This document shows positions 1 to 6,432 of a DNA stretch of 12,299 nt, piece by piece. This DNA comes from Promethearchaeota archaeon (GTDB lineage: Archaea; Asgardarchaeota; Lokiarchaeia; Sigynarchaeales; SOKP01): assembly GCA_014729315.1 (NCBI GenBank), contig WJKD01000869.1, positions 1 to 12,299 of the forward strand, given 5' to 3'. The position numbers and the translations under genes were made by a program. The notes below the pieces were generated by a model. The model made no database searches and had not been told where the DNA came from. It saw only the letters and a program-made list of their open reading frames with translations. The number at the start of each line of letters is the position of its first letter. Within the stretch, counting starts at the first letter, position 1.

Positions 1-1316
1 ATCCCCGTTACAAGATGCCCCATCGATATTGGATAATACATTGATTTCGGTTCTCGGGCAAAATTACTAATTAAACCAAAAGTAAAAACTGCGATATCTC
101 CGCCATCAAGAACAAATTGAGTATCTGGTTTAATGAAATCTAAAACCTCGTAAGCTAAACGTTCTGGTTTCATTGGTAATTTGTTATATTTCAATAATTT
201 ATCAATAGCTTTAGCATCGTTCTTCTTGATCTCAGATAGATAATTATTCCATTCTGACCACTTAGAAATTTTATCTTTTGGAAGACTCTCTTCAACTTCT
301 CGTAATATTTGATTAAGTACGGCTTTTGCATCTCCTATAATTGCTACAGAAACGGGTCTATTGCGCCCAATCATTTCGGGGTCAATATCTACTTGAATTA
401 TTTTTTGATCTTGATTCCAAATAGGTGGTGCTCCGTAAAGAATCGTATAATCCCATTTGCAGCCTATTGATAAGACTGTATCTGCTTCAGAGGCTGCTTT
501 TCTATAGGAATTGGCTACTAAATAAGACCCGATATAAGTTTCTTTGCTTGCGTCTATTGAGCCAATACCGTTAATTGTGGTTCCACAAGGTATATTATAT
601 GTTTCAGATAATTTAGTTAACTCTTCGTAAGCGCCGGATGCGTGAAGTCCTCCACCTACGACAATCATAGGTTTTTCAGCTTGACTTAAAATTTCGACAG
701 CCTTTTTAACCGACTCAATATTTCCTTCTGGTCTATACATCGGACGATATTCTGAAGGATCTAAAATATTGCTCATATCCTCCTCGGAGGCTTCTCGTAC
801 CAGTGCAGTTTCTCTTAATTCAACAAAAACGGGACCTCTCCTTCCTGACATTGCTGCTTTTATCGCTCTATGCATAGCTTTAGGTATTTCGTATGGGTCT
901 TCCACCGAAATCTGGAGTTTCGTAATTGGTTCCATGAGTGCCATTTGGTCTAATCCCCCTTGAAGGATTCCCGTATCATCAAACATTCTTGCTATTTGTG
1001 CGCCGATAACTACTACAGGAATAGAATCCGCCCATGCTGCTGCTATCGCAGGAACTAAGTGAGATACGCCTGGACCTGCTGTTCCGAGGCATACTCCAAT
1101 CTCTCCTTTAGCTCGCGCCCACGCATCAGCCATGTGTCCTGCCGCTTGCTCATGACGCACCATAATCGTATCAATTCCTTTTTCTCGCCCCCATCTTTCA
1201 ATAGCATCGTATATACGCAATAATTCTCCGCCAACTAATCCAAAGATCTTGGAAACGCCTTCCTTCAAAAGACACTGAACAACTAGATCTCCACCATCGT
1301 ACTTTTCTTTAGACAT
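1..1316 (-). CDS. TPP-dependent enzyme, acetolactate synthase-like (3'-truncated)
   Basis: This is the first 438 codons of a thiamine-pyrophosphate enzyme; the 3' end lies beyond the left edge. The ATG at 1316 begins MSKEKYDGGDLVVQ. The N-terminal Pyr domain carries the block RHEQAAGHMADAWAR, in which Glu56 is the expected catalytic glutamate that activates TPP. The block GTAGPGVSHLVPAIAAAWAD and then PVVVIGAQI follow. A central domain (about residues 195-340) contains MIVVGGGLHASG and VDIDPEMIGRNRPV, as in acetolactate synthase and relatives. The visible part stops at GHLVTG, just before the PP domain with its GDG...N cofactor-binding motif, so about 110-150 residues are missing. Acetolactate synthase large subunit, benzoylformate decarboxylase and oxalyl-CoA decarboxylase share this scaffold. 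The segment QGGLDQMALMEPITK differs from the usual acetolactate synthase DAFQE segment, so the substrate is uncertain. A 221-bp gap separates it from the upstream VOC gene and it has its own promoter-like TATA element. Confidence 0.85.
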   Translation of the reverse strand, partial: MSKEKYDGGDLVVQCLLKEGVSKIFGLVGGELLRIYDAIERWGREKGIDTIMVRHEQAAGHMADAWARAKGEIGVCLGTAGPGVSHLVPAIAAAWADSIPVVVIGAQIARMFDDTGILQGGLDQMALMEPITKLQISVEDPYEIPKAMHRAIKAAMSGRRGPVFVELRETALVREASEEDMSNILDPSEYRPMYRPEGNIESVKKAVEILSQAEKPMIVVGGGLHASGAYEELTKLSETYNIPCGTTINGIGSIDASKETYIGSYLVANSYRKAASEADTVLSIGCKWDYTILYGAPPIWNQDQKIIQVDIDPEMIGRNRPVSVAIIGDAKAVLNQILREVEESLPKDKISKWSEWNNYLSEIKKNDAKAIDKLLKYNKLPMKPERLAYEVLDFIKPDTQFVLDGGDIAVFTFGLISNFAREPKSMYYPISMGHLVTG

Positions 1317-1334
1317 ATTTAAAATTTATTTGAA

Positions 1335-1347
1335 ATTTAAAATAAAC
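1335..1347 (-). promoter_or_regulatory. Candidate TATA box for the TPP-enzyme gene
   Basis: Read on the minus strand this is GTTTATTTTAAAT, an archaeal TATA-like element centred about 26 nt upstream of the ATG at 1316. Archaeal transcription starts about 25 nt after the TATA centre, so the transcript would begin at or within a few bases of the start codon, implying a leaderless mRNA. The DNA is AT-rich, so chance resemblance is possible. Confidence 0.4.
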
Positions 1348-1537
1348 TTTTTGCGACAAAAGAAATTCGATGATTTCAATTAAAAAAGGGATAATTACAA
1401 AAAATCTTAAGTCTACTTTAAATAGCAGAGCGTCTAAATAAAATATTCATCTTAAAATAAGATTCTTTTATACTATTGCGAAAAATTTATCAAATAAAAA
1501 GAGAATTAGTTTATAATATGAGAGGACGGATGGGTAA

Positions 1538-1987
1538 TTAAAACTCTATGAGTTCTATATAGTAACCGAGCACAACCTTAGTATCTATATAAGTAAAGGA
1601 TAATTTCCCAACTTTTCCAGTTTGAGCAACATCCACACCAAATTCTGTTTTGTATTGATCTATATATTGGTTTGTATTTTTCACATAAATTCCTAGATGG
1701 TGTAATCCCGTATTTCCCTCAGTTATAAATTCTTTATACAAATGATCTCCAGTTGATTCGATGTCTACTAATTCCACGATTTCAAATTGTTTTCCCCCAA
1801 AGAACTGCATAACTTTTTTCATACTAAATGTGGTTTCTTTTCCTTTATATACTACGGTCGCATCTTGTTCAACAATATTGATTTGTCCTTTAAATTTGAA
1901 AAACTTCTGGTAAAAATCTGCAGTTTTTTCAATATCTTCTACGACGATACCTATCTGGTCAAACTTTTCCAACATCATTTTGGACAT
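1538..1987 (-). CDS. VOC-family protein, methylmalonyl-CoA epimerase-like
   Basis: A 149-residue vicinal-oxygen-chelate (glyoxalase/epimerase) fold protein, close to the usual length for methylmalonyl-CoA epimerase. It contains two babab repeats: the first begins FDQIGIVVEDIEKTADFYQK (residues 9-28) and the second begins LHHLGIYVKN (residues 95-104). The likely metal ligands are His97, Glu145 (in YYIELIEF) and Glu69 or Glu72. The N-terminal ligand, usually His in HIGIAV, is Gln11 here. The start ATG at 1987 has a GTGAT ribosome binding site 7 nt upstream; a second in-frame Met at residue 4 or 5 is possible. It lies 35 bp after the DUF39-ferredoxin gene and is probably co-transcribed with it. 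Epimerase activity is a family-level guess: other VOC members are dioxygenases, lyases or thiol transferases. Confidence 0.8.
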   Translation of the reverse strand: MSKMMLEKFDQIGIVVEDIEKTADFYQKFFKFKGQINIVEQDATVVYKGKETTFSMKKVMQFFGGKQFEIVELVDIESTGDHLYKEFITEGNTGLHHLGIYVKNTNQYIDQYKTEFGVDVAQTGKVGKLSFTYIDTKVVLGYYIELIEF

Positions 1988-1994
1988 TTATAGC

Positions 1995-1999
1995 ATCAC
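1995..1999 (-). promoter_or_regulatory. Shine-Dalgarno site of the VOC gene
   Basis: On the minus strand this reads GTGAT, part of the GGTGAT archaeal consensus complementary to the 16S rRNA 3' end. It lies 7 nt before the ATG at 1987. It supports that start and translation from an internal position in a two-gene transcript. Confidence 0.5.
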
Positions 2000-2022
2000 T
2001 TTTATTTAGGTTTCTTGTTAAC

Positions 2023-3312
2023 TTAAAATACTTTTGGATAAAACTCTAGCTTATCAGTAGGTTCCTTGAGGACGAATTCTCCCTTTAAAATCATATCTTT
2101 TAATTGATTAGCTAATTTGATAGCACCATGTCGATCAGATTGTCTCAAAACAACGGGGATGTCCTTTCCTTCGAAGGTTACAGTTTTAAGATCTGCGTTA
2201 AATGCTTTTTCTGGACACAAGAAATAGCATGTTCCACAGTTGAAGCATCTTTTTCGATCGATTCCTGATTTAAGATGAAACGCATCGGTTGGGCACTTTC
2301 CATCCACGGGACAATCCTCACAATCTATACATTTTTTTGGATCGAATGTTACTTTAAAGTTATGATTCCAGACATCTCCATAAGAGATCTTTCCGAGTTT
2401 ATTTCTTCCTAAAACATTAAGAACAACGAGGGGGACATCGTGATCAGATTTCATAACATTACTATAGATTTTTTCGTTAAGTATGGGGATTGGCACCGCA
2501 ATACTACAAATATTTTCTAAACCATAAGAAGTATGGAAAGCTCCCATATATTCAGGCTTCATTCCCTTAAAATCAGCAATAGTTTGCATGTTTGGTTTGA
2601 GTTTGTCGTTTCGAGTTCCAGGTCCAAAAATATAGCCGACATTCCCGTTTACCAATATTTTAGTTCCCACTCCGTAGACATCAGCGTTGGGATCGTTTTG
2701 AAAAGGATTCATCGCACCACAGCCAGAGAAGGTTAATTGGCTCTTATTGCCCTCTAAAGGTAATACTGAAAAAATGGTTTCAATACTTTCTTTGCTAGGA
2801 TTAATCATCGCAAAATAATTTTTTATTGCTTGCCTTGTTCCCATCATTCGGGCAAATTGCATTTCGTTTAGAGTAAGTTCTTTTTTTAATTCTAATCCTT
2901 CTACGCTTTTTGCGGTAATTTTTACTTTTTTTCCCTCAACGAGATCCCTAAATAAGATCCCCCCGGAATAATTATCTCTGGTCATACTATGTGCTGTTCC
3001 GTAAATTATCACATCCACGATCCCTAGAAATTCGTTGGGACAAGGTCCTGGAAATCCAGAGATACCGTTTATAGTGACTTCAGTGAATTTTCTTACTTTT
3101 TTAGGAGGAGACAACCGAAATGAAAAAATTCCCGCGATTCCACTCATTAAAGCTTTCGTAGCGGTTGTCACGACGTCAACGTCTTCAAAACTAACTTTTT
3201 CATTATTTTCGAATTTTTCGATGAGATCTTGAACTGTGTAGATCTGAGCAGTTCCTTTTTTAATTTTTTGATTTATTTCAGATAATGTACGTTTTTTACT
3301 CAAGGAAAACAC
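2023..3312 (-). CDS. DUF39/COG1900 homocysteine-biosynthesis-like protein with C-terminal 2x[4Fe-4S] ferredoxin domain
   Basis: A 429-residue protein. Residues 1-320 match the HcyBio/DUF39 (COG1900) pattern: SEINQKIKKGTAQIYT near the start, GISGFPGPCPNEFLG (Cys91), LTFSGCGAMNPFQNDP (Cys198) and a glycine-rich GYIFGPGTRNDKLKP. In studied methanogens this family takes part in making homocysteine from aspartate semialdehyde and sulfide, and conserved cysteines are thought to carry sulfur. Residues 325-370 form a ferredoxin domain with two cysteine quartets: Cys328, 331, 334, 340 (last spacer five residues, longer than the usual three) and Cys356, 359, 362, 366, both followed by Pro. A related layout is known in the methanogenesis marker 16 family; here no methanogenesis gene is in view. 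The start is GTG at 3312; the first homologous residues begin just after it, so a TTG three codons later is an alternative. It is the first gene of a unit with the VOC gene. Confidence 0.82.
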   Translation of the reverse strand: MFSLSKKRTLSEINQKIKKGTAQIYTVQDLIEKFENNEKVSFEDVDVVTTATKALMSGIAGIFSFRLSPPKKVRKFTEVTINGISGFPGPCPNEFLGIVDVIIYGTAHSMTRDNYSGGILFRDLVEGKKVKITAKSVEGLELKKELTLNEMQFARMMGTRQAIKNYFAMINPSKESIETIFSVLPLEGNKSQLTFSGCGAMNPFQNDPNADVYGVGTKILVNGNVGYIFGPGTRNDKLKPNMQTIADFKGMKPEYMGAFHTSYGLENICSIAVPIPILNEKIYSNVMKSDHDVPLVVLNVLGRNKLGKISYGDVWNHNFKVTFDPKKCIDCEDCPVDGKCPTDAFHLKSGIDRKRCFNCGTCYFLCPEKAFNADLKTVTFEGKDIPVVLRQSDRHGAIKLANQLKDMILKGEFVLKEPTDKLEFYPKVF

Positions 3313-3388
3313 TTGACATGATTTTACTATAAGATAAGATATCCAAAGTAATATGAAATGATAATAAAGTTTTTTTATTATCGATTAG

Positions 3389-3399
3389 TATATAAAAAG
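3389..3399 (+). promoter_or_regulatory. TATA box of the RNase P protein operon
   Basis: TATATAAAAAG is one of the best TATA matches in the window. It predicts a transcription start near 3418-3420, giving a leader of about 20 nt before the TTG start at 3440. It lies in the 127-bp divergent gap between the DUF39 gene and rnp3. Confidence 0.6.
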
Positions 3400-3412
3400 T
3401 GGTTTAACCACT
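3398..3412. promoter_or_regulatory. Perfect 15-bp palindrome overlapping the TATA box, candidate operator
   Basis: AGTGGTT-T-AACCACT is an exact 7-bp inverted repeat around one base. It sits between the TATA box and the predicted start point, where a bound repressor would block TBP/TFB or polymerase. It is more GC-rich than its surroundings, which makes chance less likely than for the AT-only palindromes elsewhere in the window. No regulator gene is adjacent, so the binding protein is unknown. A short RNA hairpin is unlikely, because the site lies upstream of the predicted start point. Confidence 0.45.
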
Positions 3413-3439
3413 AATTAAAGATTATCGAGTTCAGATAAA

Positions 3440-4168
3440 TTGCCTTATTTCGAGTCCAGATTAAAAATCGATACGGCCGACCAGAGAGCCACGATAGAGA
3501 AATTAGAGCTATGCAAGAAATTAAAGATAAAAAATTTAATAGTCGAATTAAATAATGCACCAATGGCAATTTTAAATGAGAGAATTAAGGTATTGGAAGG
3601 ATATAAACCTCCCAATATCAATTTATTTTACCGAGTAAATTTAAACATAAATAATCTCAAAGTATATCGGAAAGTAATAAAGCAATACAATAAGTTTCCT
3701 TATATCGTATCTTTGACTTCTAAAGAGAAAAAAATTCAAATCGCTGGAGCTAAAGACACTCGCGTGGACATTTTATCGTTTTCAGAATCTGAAGTCTTAA
3801 AAACATTATCAAAAGGGATAATTTCTTTGGTTAAACAAGACGAGGCATTTCTCGAATTTTCTCTTTCGCCAATTTTTAATACCAACAGAAGAAATCAATC
3901 GAAAAATATTCGAAACTTATACAGATATATCAATTTAGCTAAAAACAACAAAGTGAAATTCTTAATTAGTGGAAATTTTGATAATCCCTACGATTTAAGA
4001 AATCCGAGAACATTAATGAGTGTTTGTCATACTTTTTTCAATTTACCTCTTTCATATTCGAAAAAGATATTTAAAGAATATCCAAAAGAATTAATAAAAA
4101 GAACGCGTCAGAGAATAGATAAAAGATATATAAAGTCAGGAATAAAATTGATAGAAAGAGGATATTAA
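3440..4168 (+). CDS. rnp3: Ribonuclease P protein component 3 (Rpp30 homologue)
   Basis: A 242-residue TIM-barrel-type RNase P subunit of the Rpp30 family. With Pop5/Rnp2 it forms the heterodimer that helps the RNase P RNA cleave the 5' leader from pre-tRNA. Diagnostic stretches are AGAKDTRVDILSF (residues 102-114), FLEFSLSPIF (137-146) and the C-terminal signature ISGNFDNPYDLRNPRTL (176-192), followed by LPLSYSKKIFKEYPKELI. The length is normal for archaeal Rnp3. The start is TTG at 3440 with no Shine-Dalgarno site, about 20 nt after the predicted transcription start. It leads an operon: rnp2 begins 2 bp after its stop, as expected for two subunits that bind each other. Confidence 0.9.
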   Translation: MPYFESRLKIDTADQRATIEKLELCKKLKIKNLIVELNNAPMAILNERIKVLEGYKPPNINLFYRVNLNINNLKVYRKVIKQYNKFPYIVSLTSKEKKIQIAGAKDTRVDILSFSESEVLKTLSKGIISLVKQDEAFLEFSLSPIFNTNRRNQSKNIRNLYRYINLAKNNKVKFLISGNFDNPYDLRNPRTLMSVCHTFFNLPLSYSKKIFKEYPKELIKRTRQRIDKRYIKSGIKLIERGY

Positions 4169-4170
4169 TC

Positions 4171-4533
4171 ATGGTTAAAACTGAAAATCAGAGATACATA
4201 ATTTTTGACATTATTACAGAAGATTTAAACAGATTAAACAAAAGTAAGATTCTTAATTCAATATGGAATTCGATCTGGAGATATTTTGGAATGAATGAAG
4301 CTTGTAAAATTGGTTTATGGATAATAGATTTGGATCTAAATAAAAATTTTGGACTTTTAAGATGTACAGATAAGACAAAAGAGATTGTAATTACCTCATT
4401 AACGATGATAAAAGAAATTGAGAATAAAAAGATCATTTTGTCCCCTGTAAAAACTTCGGGTACTCTAAAATCAATAAGAAAATATATAAAGGAAAGATTT
4501 AATAGAAACCCTATTCTAAGAAGAGAGCGATGA
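4171..4533 (+). CDS. rnp2: Ribonuclease P protein component 2 (Pop5 homologue)
   Basis: A 120-residue RNase P subunit of the Pop5/Rpp14 family and partner of Rnp3. Family features are the opening RYIIFDIITED (residues 8-18), the helix KSKILNSIWNSIWRYFG, the strand pair IGLWIIDLDLNKNFGLLRC (47-65) and the late signature VKTSGTLKSI (93-102). A basic tail ends NPILRRER. The ATG at 4171 follows a purine-rich AAAGAGG stretch and lies 2 bp after the rnp3 stop. Its own stop overlaps the next start as ATGA. The adjacent, co-oriented pair strongly supports both RNase P assignments. Confidence 0.9.
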   Translation: MVKTENQRYIIFDIITEDLNRLNKSKILNSIWNSIWRYFGMNEACKIGLWIIDLDLNKNFGLLRCTDKTKEIVITSLTMIKEIENKKIILSPVKTSGTLKSIRKYIKERFNRNPILRRER

Positions 4534-4946
4534 GAATTAGGAATTTAACTGATGCTCATATTATAAAAAACAAAAAAAAAGGTAAAATAAATTTTAATAT
4601 TTCTTTAGCTAGTCTGAAAAAATATCATGGAACGCCATATTGGTTAATCATTCAATCAAATATGGAAAAATGTATACGATTAACCATATATCCTTTGAAT
4701 AAAAAAAAAATTACTAAGCTTATATTAACCGGGAAAAATATTGATGGTAGAAAGTTAGATGATTTATCAGAGATATTAAAATCTCTAGAAATAATTCACA
4801 CTAGTGGGATTTTAAGAATGGGTGAAAATATATTATATGAATTATATCTTAATCTTAGTCTTTCTGAATTTAAGGAGAAGACTAAAAATAACACTTTACA
4901 AAGGATTAAGAAAATTTTTTATGACGTAGGAGTAGAAGAAATTTGA
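4530..4946 (+). CDS. Unrecognised 138-residue protein in the RNase P operon
   Basis: I do not recognise this protein. It is lysine-rich and predicted soluble, with no signal peptide, membrane helix or cysteine cluster. Visible pieces are a basic strip IKNKKKGKINFN (residues 12-23), an alternating beta segment HGTPYWLIIQSNMEKCIRL (33-51), a helix GRKLDDLSEILKSL (73-86), and IIHTSGILRMGENILYELYL (88-107). The last piece resembles a ligand-binding ACT-like beta-alpha-beta unit, but this is only a shape impression. Its ATG overlaps the rnp2 stop as ATGA and its stop overlaps the next start as TTGA, so it is translationally coupled to an RNase P subunit on one side and another unknown on the other. 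A role in tRNA processing or RNA binding is suggested by position and charge only. Confidence 0.8.
   Translation: MRIRNLTDAHIIKNKKKGKINFNISLASLKKYHGTPYWLIIQSNMEKCIRLTIYPLNKKKITKLILTGKNIDGRKLDDLSEILKSLEIIHTSGILRMGENILYELYLNLSLSEFKEKTKNNTLQRIKKIFYDVGVEEI
4929..4932 (+). promoter_or_regulatory. Shine-Dalgarno site supporting the TTG start at 4943
   Basis: GGAG lies 10 nt before the TTG at 4943, inside the end of the preceding gene. It supports initiation at this non-ATG codon, which overlaps the upstream stop as TTGA. Confidence 0.5.
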
Positions 4947-5419
4947 CGAATTGGAAAGTAGTAGTAAATTTTGTAAATAATCCAAAAACAGAGGAAGAAA
5001 TTCAATTATTTGATGTTAGTTCTTACTTCAAAGGATATCTTAAACTCAAGAGAAGTTACTTTAACGAATTAGAAAAGATCGTAAGAACTTCAAAGTCATA
5101 CTTCGCACAAAAGGCTATAGCGAGTGTAACAAATCCCGAAGGAGAAGATTGGACAGCAAATGCGTGGATGTTACTCGTTTTAGTTGATACGGAAATGGGA
5201 ACGCCGTTTCGCTTTCTTATAAAAAGAGAAAGAGATTTATCAGGGACATTAGTTGGCGTAGGTCCTGAAGTTTATGTTTCCCATAATGAGGATATTGGTA
5301 ATGCCGATACAAAAAGAGAAATTATGAGAATTTTTAATTATATCATAGTGTATTTCAATAAATTTAATTGCAGTATATTATTACCGACACAGCTCACTGA
5401 ACAGCTTAAATCGAATTAA
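4943..5419 (+). CDS. Unrecognised 158-residue protein, last gene of the RNase P operon
   Basis: I do not recognise this protein. It looks like a mixed alpha/beta soluble protein: NWKVVVNFV at the start, a helical stretch SYFNELEKIVRTSKSYFAQK (residues 38-57), then WTANAWMLLVLVDT (70-83), TPFRFLIKRERDL, VGPEVYVSHNED (107-118) and a final helix REIMRIFNYIIVYFNKF. It has no signal peptide, zinc site or clear catalytic motif. The TTG start overlaps the previous TGA by two bases and has a GGAG site upstream. The stop is followed within about 20 nt by a hairpin and T-rich sequence, consistent with the operon ending here. Confidence 0.78.
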   Translation: MTNWKVVVNFVNNPKTEEEIQLFDVSSYFKGYLKLKRSYFNELEKIVRTSKSYFAQKAIASVTNPEGEDWTANAWMLLVLVDTEMGTPFRFLIKRERDLSGTLVGVGPEVYVSHNEDIGNADTKREIMRIFNYIIVYFNKFNCSILLPTQLTEQLKSN

Positions 5420-5439
5420 AATTCAATTTTTAATGATAT

Positions 5440-5455
5440 CTTCTTGAATAAGAAG
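5440..5455 (+). terminator. Hairpin after the RNase P operon, possible terminator
   Basis: CTTCTT-GAAT-AAGAAG forms a perfect 6-bp stem with a 4-nt loop, 20 nt after the last stop codon of the operon. A run CAATTTTT lies just before it. Archaea often terminate at T-rich tracts without hairpins, so the hairpin may instead protect the mRNA end. Confidence 0.35.
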
Positions 5456-5473
5456 TTAATACAAAGGTCTGAC

Positions 5474-5502
5474 TTTAAGATTATTTTAAATGAAGTCTTA
5501 AA
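5474..5502 (+). repeat. Second inverted repeat in the 5420-5592 gap
   Basis: TTTAAGATT and AGTCTTAAA pair over 9 positions (one G-U) around an 11-nt loop. It lies between the first hairpin and the promoter of the next gene. It may be a further transcript-end structure or a protein site, but it is AT-rich and could be chance. Confidence 0.25.
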
Positions 5503-5521
5503 TGAAAAAATATTAAATTAA

Positions 5522-5530
5522 TTTATAATT
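5522..5530 (+). promoter_or_regulatory. Candidate TATA box for the gene starting at 5593
   Basis: TTTATAATT lies about 67 nt before the TTG start and predicts a transcription start near 5552, so a leader of about 40 nt. The DNA around it is AT-rich, so other placements are possible. Confidence 0.3.
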
Positions 5531-5592
5531 ATCATTTTTAAAGTGTAAAGATTAGTAAAGTAAAACAAATCTACAATAATGGTTTAATTATA

Positions 5593-6423
5593 TTGAGAAA
5601 AACCCCTATTTACGTCCTTATTTGTCTTGTAATAACGCTGGTACTTTTCATTAATTTTTTTATACCGCTCACGCTTGGTGCCGCAGAAGAATTCGAACCA
5701 GATTACGGAAACGCTCCAGAAATCGATGGAGATATCGGTACTCTTGATAACGGTGAAAAAGAATGGAAAAATGCCACTAAAGAGGAGATAACACTATTTT
5801 CGCCCGGTTCCACGACAGATTTAGGATTACTTGTAGATATTTGGGTTATGTTCAACGATTCAGACCTTTATATTTCAGTTCAATTTGAATTAGAAGCAAC
5901 ATATCGAAATTCGCAAGAATTCATTGCGATTCTTACGTCGACAAGTGATGCAGAGAATAACGAGTCTTTTTACGATGCAAAGATAGTTCAGTTTTACGAT
6001 TTAGGGACGATCAATGAGAGAACAGAGTTTTTTGATTATTATATCGTCAATGGTCAGTTCTATAGGGATATTGATGAACATGGAGATGGAGATGCAGATC
6101 TAGACGGAGATAAATCGATCTACGAATTTCAGATCCCCATAAATAATTCTGAGGAGGATGATCAGGATGTTTTCTTGGATTTAGGGGAAACCTATGCGTT
6201 CAAAGTAGTTTATGGAATCAATGCGGACTACGAATTAGGTGCTCTCAAAAGCAACACCATTTTAATAGATATAGAATATCCTCCAATAGATAAACCAGAA
6301 ATTTGGGAAGTTGCGCTTTTAATCACAGTAATAATCGTATTTTGTGGTCTTGGAGCTCTTTACGGGTTCTATGTTTATAGAATTTTAATTATACGAAAAA
6401 AAATTAGCAGAATAAGAAGGTGA
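5593..6423 (+). CDS. Membrane-anchored extracellular protein with CBM9/DOMON-like domain and EF-hand-like loop
   Basis: A 276-residue type I membrane protein. Residues 1-30 are a signal peptide (basic MRKTPIY, hydrophobic core, likely cleavage after LTLGA). Residues about 35-230 look like a single beta-sandwich of the CBM9/DOMON type: APEIDGDIG near the start, EKEWKNATKEE (55-65), then DIWVMFNDSDLYISVQFEL (82-100). Such domains bind sugars or haem-like ligands. No Met/His pair stands out, so haem binding is not supported. Residues 167-178 fit a complete 12-residue EF-hand-type calcium loop (DADLDGDKSIYE). A transmembrane helix (about 238-263) and a basic tail RKKISRIRR place the domain outside the cell. 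The start is TTG at 5593: the frame stays open upstream only to 5542 and has no ATG. Its TGA overlaps the GGTGAT site of the next gene, so the two are one unit. Confidence 0.75.
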   Translation: MRKTPIYVLICLVITLVLFINFFIPLTLGAAEEFEPDYGNAPEIDGDIGTLDNGEKEWKNATKEEITLFSPGSTTDLGLLVDIWVMFNDSDLYISVQFELEATYRNSQEFIAILTSTSDAENNESFYDAKIVQFYDLGTINERTEFFDYYIVNGQFYRDIDEHGDGDADLDGDKSIYEFQIPINNSEEDDQDVFLDLGETYAFKVVYGINADYELGALKSNTILIDIEYPPIDKPEIWEVALLITVIIVFCGLGALYGFYVYRILIIRKKISRIRR

Positions 6424-6424
6424 T
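6419..6424 (+). promoter_or_regulatory. Consensus archaeal Shine-Dalgarno site GGTGAT
   Basis: GGTGAT overlaps the TGA stop of the preceding gene and lies 8 nt before the ATG at 6433. It is the full archaeal consensus and fixes this start. It also indicates that the two genes are translated from one transcript. Confidence 0.7.
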
Positions 6425-6432
6425 ACTCATCG

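Noticed and set aside
769..963. 64-codon plus-strand open frame inside the TPP-enzyme gene
   Set aside because: It lies antisense to a well-supported enzyme and has no homology-like features, so it is a shadow frame.
5431..5475. Box C/D small RNA candidate (ATGATAT ... CTGA)
   Set aside because: Box C deviates at two or more positions and no C'/D' pair with suitable spacing is present.
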